A stretch of DNA of 24,002 bases from Bacillota bacterium (lineage in GTDB: Bacteria; Bacillota; Clostridia; Acetivibrionales; DTU013), in contig JAEYOM010000002.1 of the NCBI GenBank assembly GCA_023411715.1, forward strand, positions 1 through 24,002. Direction: 5' to 3'. The translations under genes and the position numbers were made by a program. Under the pieces are notes generated by a model. That model was given only the letters and a program-made list of their open reading frames with translations. It was not told where the DNA came from and searched no databases. Each line of letters starts with the position of its first letter. Position 1 is the stretch's first letter. This document shows, in pieces, positions 6,652 through 15,655 of this stretch.

Positions 6652-8253
6652 GTGTTGGACATTCTTATTCAAAACGGAATCGTTGTAGATGGGACTGGGG
6701 CAGCGCCATTTCGTGCGGATATCGGCGTGCAGGATGGTCATATCGTATCGATTGGTGAAGCCGACAGGACACAAGCAAAGGAGAAAATCGATGCGGCAGG
6801 TATGTATGTGTCTCCCGGTCTGATCGATATCCATCGTCATGCGGACATTGCTGTCCTGCAGCCCAGTTTCGGCAAGCTGGAAATCGCACAGGGCATTACT
6901 ACGATTGTCAATGGTCAGTGCGGTCTGTCTGTCACTCCATGCACACAGCCACATCGAAAAGAGATTATTCATTTTTTAGAACCGGTACTTGGCGGAACAG
7001 AGGAAGATGTGCCCTTTTCGGATACGCCGGATTATCTTTGCCGTTTGGAAGAGCAGCCTCTGCCGATCAATGTTGGCACATGCGTCGGAAATGGGACTCT
7101 GAGAATGGCAGCCAAAGGATTTGGAGCAGGATGTCTGAGCGCTGAGGAACTGGAACGGGTTCATTACCATCTGCGTGCCGCATTGGACGCGGGAGCGCTC
7201 GGCGTTACGATGGGAATCGTTTACACGCCGGAAAATTGTTATGACCATGCCGGCTTTGTTAAAGCGCTGGCTCCCATGCGCGATTATTCGGTACCGCTTG
7301 TCACCCATATCCGTGGCTATGGTGATCTGCTGCATCGTTCGCTCCGGGAAGTGATTGCGATTGCCGAAGAACTTGGCGTGCCGCTGCACATCAGTCATAT
7401 GATGGCAGTCGGCCGGCAAAACTGGGGACAAGGGTTGGAAGAGGCTCTGGGAATTCTGGATGCGGCACGCACAAGAGGACTTGCCTTAAGCTGTGACGTG
7501 TATCCGTATACCGCCGGTTCATCTCAACTGATTCAGATTTTGCCGCCATGGTATCAGGAGGGGGGCGTTGATCGGATTGTTGAGCGCCTGTCAGACCCTG
7601 CCATGCGCATGGAGCTGACCAATATTCTGCAGAAGCCGCAGACGAAGTTTGAAAATCTGGTGTACGCCTCCGGATGGGACTCTTTGCTGATTACAACGGT
7701 AGCCAGCCAGAAGAACCAGCGGTATGTAGGAAAGACGATAGCGCAGATCGCACAGATAGAAAATAAGACGCCGTCGGATTGCGCCTTCGATCTTCTGATT
7801 GAAGAGCACTGTCAAGTGACGATGGTAATTTTTATCACTGATGAAAAGGATATTCTACGTATTATAAAAGCGCCGTACAGCAGTGTAATCTCAGATTCAG
7901 TTTACCCCAGAAGCGGCTTACCGCATCCTCGGCTTTACGGCAGCTTTCCTAAGGTATTTGCGGAGTACGTTCGGGACCGGAAGCTTTTAAGTCTGCCGGA
8001 GGCTGTCCGAAAAATGACATCAGAGCCTGCCAAGCTGTACCGGTTGGGCGATAAGGGTACTCTGCGTGTAGGCGGCGATGCGGATATCGCAGTCTTCGAT
8101 CTTGACGCAATCGGCTGTCAGGCTGATTATACCGCCCCTAATCATTTGGCCACAGGAATGTATCGAGTGATCGTAAACGGAAAGACGGCTTGGGATGGGC
8201 AAGATTTCGTAAATTCGGATGCCGGCCGCTTGATTCGCAGACAGGATATTTGA
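6652..8253 (+). CDS. D-aminoacylase-type amidohydrolase (N-acyl deacylase)
   Basis: A 533-residue metal-dependent amidohydrolase of the N-acyl-D-amino-acid deacylase family. Family-typical metal and catalytic residues are all present: H61 and H63 in DIHRHAD, C90 in GITTIVNGQCG, H219 in VTHIRGYG, H249 in HISHMM, and D415 in ISDSVYP. The start is GTG behind AAGGGGG (6638-6644), 12 bp after the previous gene. The family removes acyl groups from N-acyl-D-amino acids. Beside a lactonase, a sugar dehydrogenase and a DgaE-like enzyme, a likely role is deacylation of an N-acyl amino-sugar acid; that is inferred. N-acyl-D-amino-acid or peptide deacylation remains the main alternative. Confidence 0.88.
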   Translation: MLDILIQNGIVVDGTGAAPFRADIGVQDGHIVSIGEADRTQAKEKIDAAGMYVSPGLIDIHRHADIAVLQPSFGKLEIAQGITTIVNGQCGLSVTPCTQPHRKEIIHFLEPVLGGTEEDVPFSDTPDYLCRLEEQPLPINVGTCVGNGTLRMAAKGFGAGCLSAEELERVHYHLRAALDAGALGVTMGIVYTPENCYDHAGFVKALAPMRDYSVPLVTHIRGYGDLLHRSLREVIAIAEELGVPLHISHMMAVGRQNWGQGLEEALGILDAARTRGLALSCDVYPYTAGSSQLIQILPPWYQEGGVDRIVERLSDPAMRMELTNILQKPQTKFENLVYASGWDSLLITTVASQKNQRYVGKTIAQIAQIENKTPSDCAFDLLIEEHCQVTMVIFITDEKDILRIIKAPYSSVISDSVYPRSGLPHPRLYGSFPKVFAEYVRDRKLLSLPEAVRKMTSEPAKLYRLGDKGTLRVGGDADIAVFDLDAIGCQADYTAPNHLATGMYRVIVNGKTAWDGQDFVNSDAGRLIRRQDI

Positions 8254-8269
8254 TGAGGAGAATAAGACC

Positions 8270-9397
8270 ATGTCGTATATTTATGAACAGTTGGGCGTAA
8301 AAAAAATCATTAACGCCGCCGGAACTTATACGGTGCTGGGTGGATCCCGTATGAGCGAGCAGACGTTATCGGATATGCGGAGCGCGTCAGAAAGTTTTGT
8401 TGAGATTAACACTCTGAAAAGAGTGATCAACAGTAAAATCGCCGAGCTTACGCACAATGAAACAGCTTGCGTGACGAATGGCGCTGCGTGCGGTCTGTAT
8501 CTTGCTGTGTGTGCCGCAATTCAAATGAAATGCAATGCCGGCCGTCACTTTTATCTGAGCAAAGAACAGATTGAGGCCTGCAATGTTATAACTTTCAAAG
8601 CGCACCGTAACCCATATGATTTTACGATTCAGCAGGCGGGAGCGGCTTACCGTGAAATCGGATATCCCAATTTTATACTTCCCGCAACCGACGAGGATTT
8701 GGAGCAGGCAATTGATGAGCACACCGCTGCGGTTTACTACGTCCACGCGGTATGGACGCCGGAGGGGGCGCTCCCACTGGAAAATGTTCTGCGGATCGCC
8801 CATGCGCACGGGATCCCCGTCATCGTCGATGCCGCCGCACAGCTGCCGCCTATTGAAAATCTCTGGAAATTCACCGATATGGGCGCTGACGCAGTGCTGT
8901 TCAGCGGCGGAAAGGATATCCGGGGCCCACAGTCCAGCGGTCTGATCGTGGGCAAAAAGAGTTTTATCGACCAGGTCACTTCAATCAGTTTTCCGATTTA
9001 TGGCGCCGGACGAATGCTCAAGGTGGGCCGAGAAGAGATGGTTGGTCTGTATTCCGCATTATGTCAATATTTTCAGATGGATCATGCAGCGCGCGCAGAC
9101 TGGTGCGAAAAAGAAGTGCGTAAACTGCTGGATGGTCTTGAGAGCAGCAGCGTGCTGCATGCCGAGCGCAGTTTTCCCAACGAGGCGGGACAGCCGATTG
9201 CAAGGGCACGCATTTGGATAACTTCGCCTGAGCTGAACGCTGGAATTATCAAGAAAGAGCTTCTGGAAGGAGAACCGGGAATCTTTGTAATGACCGAGGG
9301 AGATGACAGTTTTTATGTTAATCCTATGACCCTTTACCCGGGAGAAATTGAAACAATCCTCAGCAGGCTTTTGGCAATTACGCATGAAGGCGAGTAG
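8270..9397 (+). CDS. SelA/DgaE-like PLP-dependent enzyme (possible amino-sugar-acid ammonia-lyase)
   Basis: A 375-residue fold-type I PLP enzyme of the SelA-like group that includes DgaE, the D-glucosaminate-6-phosphate ammonia-lyase of Salmonella. The N-terminus (KKIINAAGTYTVLGGSRMS) is typical of the group. D187 in VIVDAAAQLPP should contact the PLP ring nitrogen. K215 in FSGGKDIRGPQSSGL is the expected Schiff-base lysine. True SelA is larger (about 460 residues) and would sit with selB, so selenocysteine synthesis is unlikely. A beta-elimination and deamination giving a 2-keto-3-deoxy acid fits the neighbours: an aldolase for such products is encoded downstream, and RidA would clear the released imine. 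Substrate is not established. Confidence 0.82.
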   Translation: MSYIYEQLGVKKIINAAGTYTVLGGSRMSEQTLSDMRSASESFVEINTLKRVINSKIAELTHNETACVTNGAACGLYLAVCAAIQMKCNAGRHFYLSKEQIEACNVITFKAHRNPYDFTIQQAGAAYREIGYPNFILPATDEDLEQAIDEHTAAVYYVHAVWTPEGALPLENVLRIAHAHGIPVIVDAAAQLPPIENLWKFTDMGADAVLFSGGKDIRGPQSSGLIVGKKSFIDQVTSISFPIYGAGRMLKVGREEMVGLYSALCQYFQMDHAARADWCEKEVRKLLDGLESSSVLHAERSFPNEAGQPIARARIWITSPELNAGIIKKELLEGEPGIFVMTEGDDSFYVNPMTLYPGEIETILSRLLAITHEGE

Positions 9398-9445
9398 TCA
9401 GAGCTTGCTGAATGAATCGATGAATATATAAAAGGAGGAAATACC

Positions 9446-10228
9446 ATGGCCGAGCAAAAGAAACGGAAAGTAGCACTGGTGACAGGCGGCGCAAAGGGGA
9501 TCGGACGCGAGATTTCTCTGGGCATGGCCGAGGCGGGCTATGATGTGGTGATAAACTACCATAACCGCCCGGCGGAGGCAGAGGAACTTCTCAAGCAAGT
9601 TCGAACCATGGGCGGTGATGCCCTCACTATATATGCCGATATAGCAAAGCTCAATGACATCCGTCAGATGTATGATGCGATATATGAGCATTTCGGCACG
9701 CTGGATGTCGTCATCAATAATGCCGGTGTTGGGGTGGAAGCTTACTTCCTCGACAGTACCGAGGAGATGTTCGATTTCATGACCTCGGTAGACTGGAAGG
9801 GCCTATTCTTCTGCAGTCAGGAGGCGGCCCGGCGGATGATTGCGCAGGAGAAACATGGAGTCATCATCAACATTTCCTCAAACCAGTCCATTGGTAACTG
9901 GCCTCGTTCCACAATCTATGGACCAATGAAAGCGGCCGTTGAGAAGTTTACAAAAAATGCTGCTATGGAGTTGGCAAGTAAAGGTATCCGTATGTGCGCG
10001 GTCGCTCCCGGATATACTGACGTCGGTTGGCCGCCGGATGATAACCGTTGGGCTGCTGCGAAACGTTTGCCGCTGAAGCGGTTTGCCTCCATGCGTGAGA
10101 TTGCGAGGGGTTGTGTTTATCTTGCCTCTGAAGACGCAGCCTACATTACCGGCACTACGCTGTACATTGACGGCGGCGCGTTGTTGCCGGTGGTAGCTGA
10201 GAATGATTTTGTCAAACCGCAGGAATGA
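9446..10228 (+). CDS. SDR-family dehydrogenase (FabG / glucose 1-dehydrogenase-like)
   Basis: A 260-residue classical short-chain dehydrogenase. The cofactor motif TGGAKGIG is at residues 13-20 and NNAG at 91-94. The catalytic set is S144/S145, Y158 and K162 (YGPMK). A near-ideal AAAGGAGG precedes the ATG. With a lactonase and an aldose 1-epimerase immediately downstream, oxidation of an aldose C1 to a lactone is the most economical role. Reduction or oxidation of another carbonyl in the pathway is possible. Fatty-acid synthesis is unlikely, as no fab genes are near. FabG-like sequences do not reveal substrate. Confidence 0.9.
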   Translation: MAEQKKRKVALVTGGAKGIGREISLGMAEAGYDVVINYHNRPAEAEELLKQVRTMGGDALTIYADIAKLNDIRQMYDAIYEHFGTLDVVINNAGVGVEAYFLDSTEEMFDFMTSVDWKGLFFCSQEAARRMIAQEKHGVIINISSNQSIGNWPRSTIYGPMKAAVEKFTKNAAMELASKGIRMCAVAPGYTDVGWPPDDNRWAAAKRLPLKRFASMREIARGCVYLASEDAAYITGTTLYIDGGALLPVVAENDFVKPQE

Positions 10229-10260
10229 ACTGAATCGTCGATTGAAAAGGGGATAAACTC

Positions 10261-11346
10261 ATGCAATGGCTGTTTTATACCGGTTCATTCTCTGCCCGGG
10301 GCACACAGGGAATTCGAAGCTATATTTTTGACGATGAGGCGGAGACTCTGAGGCAATGCGGCTCCTGCAGCTGTGTGAAAAACCCTTCTTACATTGTTTT
10401 ATCGCATAATGGAACGCGTCTGTATGCTGTTTCTGAGCAGGAGGACAGAGGCGAAATCGTTGCTTTTTCTGTTGGGCTGAACGGTGAGCTGTGTGAACTG
10501 AATCGGGTTCCGACACCAGGCGGAAAGTTCTGTCATCTTGCGGTGGACCCTGTCGGGCGATATTTGTCTGCGGCGGGTTATCAATCAGGGGACGCAGTAT
10601 TATTCGCCTTGGAGACGGACGGCTCAGTGGCCAGAGTGATTTTTTCTGAAAGATATTGTGGTTCGGGTAGACATCCCGAACGACAGAACTCACCTCACGC
10701 GCACTTTGCGGCATTTAATCCGCTGGATCCGAATTGTTTTCTGGTTGTCGATCTTGGATTGGATCGAATCGTTCAGTATCAGATTACGGGAAACAGGGTC
10801 CACTTGCGAAATATCATTAATCTTCCTGCAGGAGACGGGCCGCGTCATCTTGTTTGGCACCCACAGAAGCCAGAGCTTCTTTATGTAGTTTGTGAGATTA
10901 CGTACCGGGTGCACCTCATCCGTCTTGCCGGGAGTGAAGCACAGCTTTTGGCAACACAACCTTGTATGCCGGAGGGTTTTTCTGATTTCGGCGGTTCAGC
11001 GGCGATTAGAATTTCACCGGATGCCAGAAGGCTATATGTCAGCAACCGTGTGTTGGAGCCACCGTCCGGACGAGACTGCATCGCCTGCTGTGAGTTGGAC
11101 ACTGTGACCGGGCAGCCGGGAGAATTTCACTATTCCCCTGCAGGAGCAGTACCGCGTGACATTAATCTGGTTGGCGGCTGCCTTGCTGCTGCATGTCAGG
11201 CAGACAATCTACTCCAGATTTTTCGGCTTGCGTCGGATAGCGGTCTGCCAGAAACGGTCTGTGCAAAGGAAACAGTTCCGCAGATATGCTGTATTACCGA
11301 GGCAAGACCATTCATCAAAGGAGTGAGAGATATATGGCACGGTTGA
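10261..11346 (+). CDS. Lactonase family (6-phosphogluconolactonase-type beta-propeller)
   Basis: A 361-residue protein of the Pgl/YbhE lactonase family, seven-bladed beta-propellers that open sugar lactones. The opening YTGSFS, followed by GIRSYIFD and NPSYIVLSHNGTRLYAVSE, is diagnostic. Repeated blade signatures include PHAHFAAFNPLDPN, GDGPRHLVWHP and ISPDARRLYVSNR. No signal peptide is visible, so it should be cytosolic. It follows the dehydrogenase and overlaps the epimerase gene by 13 bp, a tight arrangement consistent with sequential action: aldose anomer, lactone, aldonic acid. No phosphosugar enzymes or kinases are present, so the lactone is probably unphosphorylated. Confidence 0.9.
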   Translation: MQWLFYTGSFSARGTQGIRSYIFDDEAETLRQCGSCSCVKNPSYIVLSHNGTRLYAVSEQEDRGEIVAFSVGLNGELCELNRVPTPGGKFCHLAVDPVGRYLSAAGYQSGDAVLFALETDGSVARVIFSERYCGSGRHPERQNSPHAHFAAFNPLDPNCFLVVDLGLDRIVQYQITGNRVHLRNIINLPAGDGPRHLVWHPQKPELLYVVCEITYRVHLIRLAGSEAQLLATQPCMPEGFSDFGGSAAIRISPDARRLYVSNRVLEPPSGRDCIACCELDTVTGQPGEFHYSPAGAVPRDINLVGGCLAAACQADNLLQIFRLASDSGLPETVCAKETVPQICCITEARPFIKGVRDIWHG

Positions 11347-12155
11347 TTAAAATACAGGATAAGGATATGCAGGCTTGTATAGCTCCGGAAAACGGAGGGA
11401 TGCTTGCACAGCTGTCAGTTCAGGGAACAGACCTGTTTAAACTTGATGAAGCAATGCTTGACATTTCCCCAATGACGGCGGGCGGCTGTCCGGTGCTTTT
11501 TCCCTTTGCGGGGCGGCTACCGGAGGACAGCTATAATCTTTCCGCTAAAAAGTTTTATATGCCGGTTCACGGTCTGGTGAAAAATGCGGCCTTTGCAGTG
11601 GAAAAACAGTGCGCGGATACTGTCCTGCTTCGGCGCTGCAGCTGTGCAAGCGAACAAGAAGCAAATTATCCCTTTGCGTATACTCTTGAACTTGAATATC
11701 GCATTGAGTGGCCTGCGCTACTGGCTATTGCACGTATCACCAACCACAGTTCCCAACCTATGCCGCACGCAATGGGGTGGCATCCATATTTCAAGGCGAG
11801 CAACAAGCATGCGTTGGTGCTGCAGCATACTGCACGGCAGCATTACGATTATTATACCTGCACTGATTTCGCGGCTCCGCGTGAGATAGACCTGGCACAG
11901 CGCTGGGATGATGTTTTCCATGATTCGGAAAATCGCAGCTACACGCTCGAAAATCTGCCGGATGGTTATAAGGTAAATTGCATAGTGGATGGGAAGCAGC
12001 CGGTTCTAGTAGTTTGCACAACTTTGGAGGGGGCGGTTTGTATTGAGCCCTGGACTGCTTTCCCTGATCCATTAAAAGCCGACCGATATTTGCAGTGGGT
12101 ACAACCCAGCCAAGTACAGGAACTTCGGTTTGAACTTGTGCCGTCTGTACTATAG
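11334..12155 (+). CDS. Aldose 1-epimerase family protein (mutarotase)
   Basis: A 273-residue galactose-mutarotase-like protein that interconverts sugar anomers. Segments MPVHGLVKN, MGWHPYFKA and CIEPWTAFPDPL match the LacX/YphB branch; the Glu in IEPWTAFP is the likely catalytic base and the His residues in HGLV and WHPYF line the site. The frame is open from 11286, but ATG at 11334 has AAAGGAG at 11317-11323 and gives the normal N-terminus, so it is chosen. It overlaps the lactonase stop. In the cluster it would supply the beta- or alpha-anomer needed by the dehydrogenase. Confidence 0.87.
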   Translation: MARLIKIQDKDMQACIAPENGGMLAQLSVQGTDLFKLDEAMLDISPMTAGGCPVLFPFAGRLPEDSYNLSAKKFYMPVHGLVKNAAFAVEKQCADTVLLRRCSCASEQEANYPFAYTLELEYRIEWPALLAIARITNHSSQPMPHAMGWHPYFKASNKHALVLQHTARQHYDYYTCTDFAAPREIDLAQRWDDVFHDSENRSYTLENLPDGYKVNCIVDGKQPVLVVCTTLEGAVCIEPWTAFPDPLKADRYLQWVQPSQVQELRFELVPSVL

Positions 12156-12175
12156 TACAAAAAGGAGGATTTACG

Positions 12176-12562
12176 ATGAGCGAATGCATAAAACTTTCGT
12201 CAAATGCTAAACAGCACACAACGGCAGGACCTTACTCGCCTGTACTCGAAATAGAAGGAAAAAAGCTGGTGGTGATTTCGGGTGCAGCAGCAATTGACAT
12301 GGATGGATCTATTGTCGGAGATACAATCGAACAGCAGGCGGAAAAGACTCTTGACAATTGCCTTGCGCAACTGAGAAGCGCGGATTGCAGCTTCCAGGAT
12401 GTCTTCAAGGTGAATGTATTCATGAAGGATCTCGGAGAATGGGGCCGGTTCAACGAAGTGTACAAAGAGCGTATGCCGCAGCCGTTCGCCGTGCGGACGG
12501 CGGTACAGGTGGGACTACTGCCGGGCCTGTTGGTGGAGATTGAGATGTGGGCAGTCAAATAA
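12176..12562 (+). CDS. RidA family enamine/imine deaminase
   Basis: A 128-residue RidA (YjgF/YER057c/UK114) protein, normal length. R107 in PFAVRTAVQV and E121 in LLVEIEMWA match the conserved carboxylate-binding Arg and the catalytic-site Glu. RidA proteins hydrolyse reactive 2-aminoacrylate-type enamines/imines released by PLP enzymes. The gene lies in the same operon as the DgaE-like PLP enzyme, which is a direct biochemical reason for its presence. AAAAAGGAGGA precedes the start. It is followed by a 222-bp spacer before the transporter genes. Confidence 0.92.
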   Translation: MSECIKLSSNAKQHTTAGPYSPVLEIEGKKLVVISGAAAIDMDGSIVGDTIEQQAEKTLDNCLAQLRSADCSFQDVFKVNVFMKDLGEWGRFNEVYKERMPQPFAVRTAVQVGLLPGLLVEIEMWAVK

Positions 12563-12784
12563 CAGCTGAACAGAATGCAGGGATGGCAAAGTAAGGAGTT
12601 CACCTGTACTGCACCAGAAAATGTTTGCCTATTATGAACTTATTTTTCCTTTAATTTAGATAAAGCATACAAACAACAAACAGGAGGAGGTGACGGTGTA
12701 GCGTAAGAAAGCATACGTAGCTTTATCAACAAGAGTAATTCTTCGCAACTAAGTATCTGATGAATTGAAAAGGAGTGTAAGAAA
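12563..12784. other. 222-bp spacer before the transporter genes
   Basis: No gene of normal size. A very strong AGGAGGAGGTG (12682-12692) is followed only by start-stop codons (GTG-ACG-GTG-TAG). AAAGC-ATACGTA-GCTTT (12708-12724) is an almost perfect palindrome with one extra A, and AAAGCATAC occurs twice (12662 and 12708). The binding-protein gene has its own AGGAG at 12771-12775. No convincing promoter pair was found. Confidence 0.4.
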
Positions 12785-14476
12785 ATGAAAAGAATACTTT
12801 CCGTAATTATTGCTACACTGATGCTGTTGGCTTTGCTTGCTGGCTGTGAATCAGGATCGTCGACCAATCAGAGCAGCACTGCTTCGGCACCTGCGGCTTC
12901 CACTGCTTCGGCACCTGCGGCTTCCACTGATTCTGCCACGGAGGCAAAGGTGCTGCGTACCAACGGAGGGCCGGTCGAGTTCTTTGACCAACCCTGGCTG
13001 AATCCCGGTTTTATGTTTGACAACAAGGTTATATACGATACTCTTATTACCTGTGACACCAATAAGACTCCCACTCGCGGAATACTTGCTGAGAGCTATG
13101 CAATGAACGATAATGTTCTCACTTTCAAACTGCGCGACGGCGTGACTTGGCATGATGGGGAACCGTTTACAGCGGATGATGTGAAGTGGAGCATTGAGTA
13201 CTCCATGAAAGTTGGAGTGCTGAACGGCATGATCAGCGGTGCCTTCCAGTGTATTGAAGGCGCGCCTGCTTATGTGGACGGAACTGCTGACGAAATCTCT
13301 GGCATCGTAGTGGATGGAAACACGGTCACGATTACCATGGCTTCTGAATCCTCTGATACCCTGCTCGCCTTTTCGCAGTTTGCCATCATGCCAAAGCATC
13401 TACTTGCTGATGTCGATCCCGCAAAATTCCAGCAGGATTCTTTCTTCCAGAGTCCGATAGGCACTGGCCCATTCAAGGTCAAAGAAGTTACAATTGGAAA
13501 TTATTGCATCCTTGAGCCGAATGAGAACTATTGGGACGGCGTGGCCGATTATGAGATTTACTGCTATGCAAGCGCCGGCGATTCCGATGCGAACCTGCAG
13601 ACTAACGTCTTGGCGGGCAATTATGATTACGCATTTGTCAAACAGTATGACAGCATCAAGTCTCTGAAGGCAGCCAATGCTGACATCAACATCGATACCG
13701 TCAGCACCTACTATACGCGTATGTTCCTGCTGAACCAGTTCCCGAAGAAGGGCCAGACCACTTCACCGCTTGCGGATGTACGCGTACGTCAGGCAATCGC
13801 GTATGCGATTGATAATGTTTCCATCTGCGAAAATATTTTTGAAGGAGCCGCTCAGCCCGCTGACAGCCTCGTTCCGAATATCGAAACCAAGGCTTCCGGT
13901 TTGAACGACTATGCATACAATCCTGAAAAGGCAAAAAGTCTGCTTAAAGAGGCTGGCTGGGATTCGAACACAACACTGGTCTGCTCATATTATTACACCG
14001 ATCAGCAGACTGTTGACCTGATGGCCATTTTGCAGCAGCAGTTGTCAAATGTAGGCATTAAGATGGAGCTGCAGCTGGTTACGGGCGACCTCCTCAAAGC
14101 ACTCTGGAGCAAGCCTGCCGATATGGTCAACGGTCCTTCTGCAGTCGATTGGGATATGTGTTATTGTGCGAAAAGTGCTGCCTCGCTGTATGAGTATTAC
14201 AGCATGTTTGTTGCGGATGGCAGCGTCAATGCCTTCTTCCCTTATAACAAAGAATTTGAAGAGATGATTACCGCAATTCAGACGTCCGATTCTGCAGCAC
14301 AGCAGAAGGCTTTGCAGGCTATTGAAAAATGGGAAAATGAAAATGAGATTTCTGTTCCGCTGTACTATCAGCCTGTTTGGGTACTGTCATCCGATGCGGT
14401 AAAAGCCAACGTCGATACTTGGGGCGATCCGCAGTGGAGATGGGACTGGAACGTGCAGAACTGGGATGTTGCTTAA
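12785..14476 (+). CDS. ABC transporter substrate-binding lipoprotein, family 5 (Dpp/Opp/Nik type)
   Basis: The extracytoplasmic receptor of a peptide/nickel-type importer, 563 residues. A type II signal peptide ends in the lipobox LLAGC with Cys21 as the lipidated residue. A Ser/Thr/Ala linker follows, containing an exact duplication of eight residues. Family 5 signatures include FKLRDGVTWHDGEPFTADDVKWS, abbreviated here as RDGVTWHDGEPFTADDV, then SPIGTGPFKV and EPNENYWDG. Family 5 receptors bind peptides but also oligosaccharides, opines, glutathione, nickel and other ligands, so substrate cannot be assigned. In this operon an amino-sugar conjugate or small glycopeptide is plausible. A structured spacer separates it from the permeases, consistent with higher expression of the receptor. 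Confidence 0.93.
   Translation: MKRILSVIIATLMLLALLAGCESGSSTNQSSTASAPAASTASAPAASTDSATEAKVLRTNGGPVEFFDQPWLNPGFMFDNKVIYDTLITCDTNKTPTRGILAESYAMNDNVLTFKLRDGVTWHDGEPFTADDVKWSIEYSMKVGVLNGMISGAFQCIEGAPAYVDGTADEISGIVVDGNTVTITMASESSDTLLAFSQFAIMPKHLLADVDPAKFQQDSFFQSPIGTGPFKVKEVTIGNYCILEPNENYWDGVADYEIYCYASAGDSDANLQTNVLAGNYDYAFVKQYDSIKSLKAANADINIDTVSTYYTRMFLLNQFPKKGQTTSPLADVRVRQAIAYAIDNVSICENIFEGAAQPADSLVPNIETKASGLNDYAYNPEKAKSLLKEAGWDSNTTLVCSYYYTDQQTVDLMAILQQQLSNVGIKMELQLVTGDLLKALWSKPADMVNGPSAVDWDMCYCAKSAASLYEYYSMFVADGSVNAFFPYNKEFEEMITAIQTSDSAAQQKALQAIEKWENENEISVPLYYQPVWVLSSDAVKANVDTWGDPQWRWDWNVQNWDVA
12878..12925 (+). repeat. Perfect 24-bp tandem duplication in the lipoprotein linker
   Basis: Units 12878-12901 and 12902-12925 are identical and encode TASAPAAS twice, extending the flexible linker between the lipidated cysteine and the folded domain. 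Exact identity at DNA level suggests recent slippage. Confidence 0.9.
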
Positions 14477-14513
14477 GCTATATCCTTTGAAAATTAGTAA
14501 ACTAAGTTAATCA

Positions 14514-14584
14514 GGAGGGTGGCGCAGGAGACTCTACAGGCCTTAATACGCGCTAAGAGGACTCCCGCGTCGCTCTCCATTTTT
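14514..14584 (+). terminator. Long stem-loop with T-run between receptor and permease genes (attenuator)
   Basis: 14514-14530 pairs with 14562-14578: 16 pairs in RNA, including three G-U pairs, with a single A-C mismatch (14526/14566). TTTTT follows at 14580-14584. The loop is about 31 nt. It lies 37 nt after the binding-protein stop, in an operon that must be read through to express the permeases. It therefore looks like a partial terminator or mRNA-stabilising structure that makes the receptor more abundant than the membrane parts. Confidence 0.65.
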
Positions 14585-14627
14585 ATCTGAAATACTGAAA
14601 GCCCATTTATTCAGAAAAGAGAATGGA
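14576..14627 (+). promoter_or_regulatory. Second, mutually exclusive hairpin (possible antiterminator)
   Basis: TCCATT (14576-14581) can pair with AATGGA (14622-14627), and TCTGAA (14586-14591) with TTCAGA (14610-14615). This would use the base of the first stem and its T-run, so the two structures compete. In addition ACAGGCC in the first loop (14536-14542) is exactly complementary to GGCCTGT at 14658-14664. Regulation by alternative folding is inferred. Confidence 0.4.
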
Positions 14628-14685
14628 TACGCTTATTCCGCAGGCTATAGCATGAAGGGCCTGTAAACAGATTAGGGGGACGTCA

Positions 14686-15645
14686 ATGCTTAAAACCATT
14701 GCGAAACGAATTCTAATTTTTATTCCCATGATCCTTGTGATTACATTTCTGATTTACGGAGCTATGGAGCTCACACCGGGAGATCCTCTCTCTTACATGA
14801 TGGCGCCGGAAGATCTGGCACGTATGACTGAGAGCCAGCTTCAAGCGGCGCGTGTAGCAATGGGCCTTGACGCTCCATTCGTTATCCGATATTTTCGTTG
14901 GCTGTTTGATATTCTGCAGGGGAATTTAGGATACAGTCTGACAAGCGGCCGCCCGATTTCCGTAATTTTGGCCGAGACGATCCCAGCCACACTGGAGTTG
15001 ACTCTCTCAGCTTTGTTCATCTCAACTGTGCTGGGTACGGTTCTAGGGGTAGTTTCAACACTCAAAAAAGGAAGTCTGACAGACGGAGTCCTTTCTGTCA
15101 CCGGAGTGATTGGCCTGTCCATCCCGCAATTCTTTTTCGGGATGGTCTGCATTATTGTCTTTGCGCTGAACCTCAATGTTCTGCCTGTCGGTGGTCGTAT
15201 TATGCCAGGGCAGCTACATTGGTACGAGAGACTGAAATACATTATTATGCCTGCTTTTGTGTTGGGTATCTCACAGACAGCTGCCGTTATGCGTTACGCG
15301 CGGTCCAGCATGCTTGACAATATAAACAAGGATTTTGTCAAAACTGCCCGCAGCAAGGGTATTCCGGAATGGAGAATTAACATGCTGCATGGATTTCGTG
15401 TGTCACTAACTCCGGTTGTTGTTCTGATCGGTTTTCGTCTTCCGTCCCTGATTGGAGGGGCGGTTGTCATTGAGTCGCTTTTCCAGTGGCCGGGTGTCGG
15501 AATGACATTTAAGTCTGCGGTACTTGGACAGAACTATCCGCTAGTAATGACCATTGCACTGCTTACCGTCATCATGACGATGGTCGCCAGCTTGCTGATC
15601 GACATTTTCACGCGGCTGCTGGATCCCAGAGTAAATCTAAAGTAG
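14686..15645 (+). CDS. ABC transporter permease, DppB/OppB type
   Basis: First membrane component of the importer, 319 residues. The N-terminal transmembrane helix (about residues 8-27) is followed by the extracytoplasmic segment ELTPGDPLSYMM, then the GNLGYSLTSGRPI signature of DppB-type permeases. The binding-protein-dependent transport domain carries the EAA-like loop around VKTARSKGIPEWRI that docks on the ATPase. The end, TRLLDPRVNLK, is typical of the family. It pairs with the DppC-type permease starting 10 bp downstream. Confidence 0.94.
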   Translation: MLKTIAKRILIFIPMILVITFLIYGAMELTPGDPLSYMMAPEDLARMTESQLQAARVAMGLDAPFVIRYFRWLFDILQGNLGYSLTSGRPISVILAETIPATLELTLSALFISTVLGTVLGVVSTLKKGSLTDGVLSVTGVIGLSIPQFFFGMVCIIVFALNLNVLPVGGRIMPGQLHWYERLKYIIMPAFVLGISQTAAVMRYARSSMLDNINKDFVKTARSKGIPEWRINMLHGFRVSLTPVVVLIGFRLPSLIGGAVVIESLFQWPGVGMTFKSAVLGQNYPLVMTIALLTVIMTMVASLLIDIFTRLLDPRVNLK

Positions 15646-15655
15646 GAGGATAGCT

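Noticed and set aside
8270..9397. Reading the PLP enzyme as selenocysteine synthase SelA
   Set aside because: Too short for SelA and no selB, selC or selD nearby; the catabolic context fits the DgaE-like branch better.
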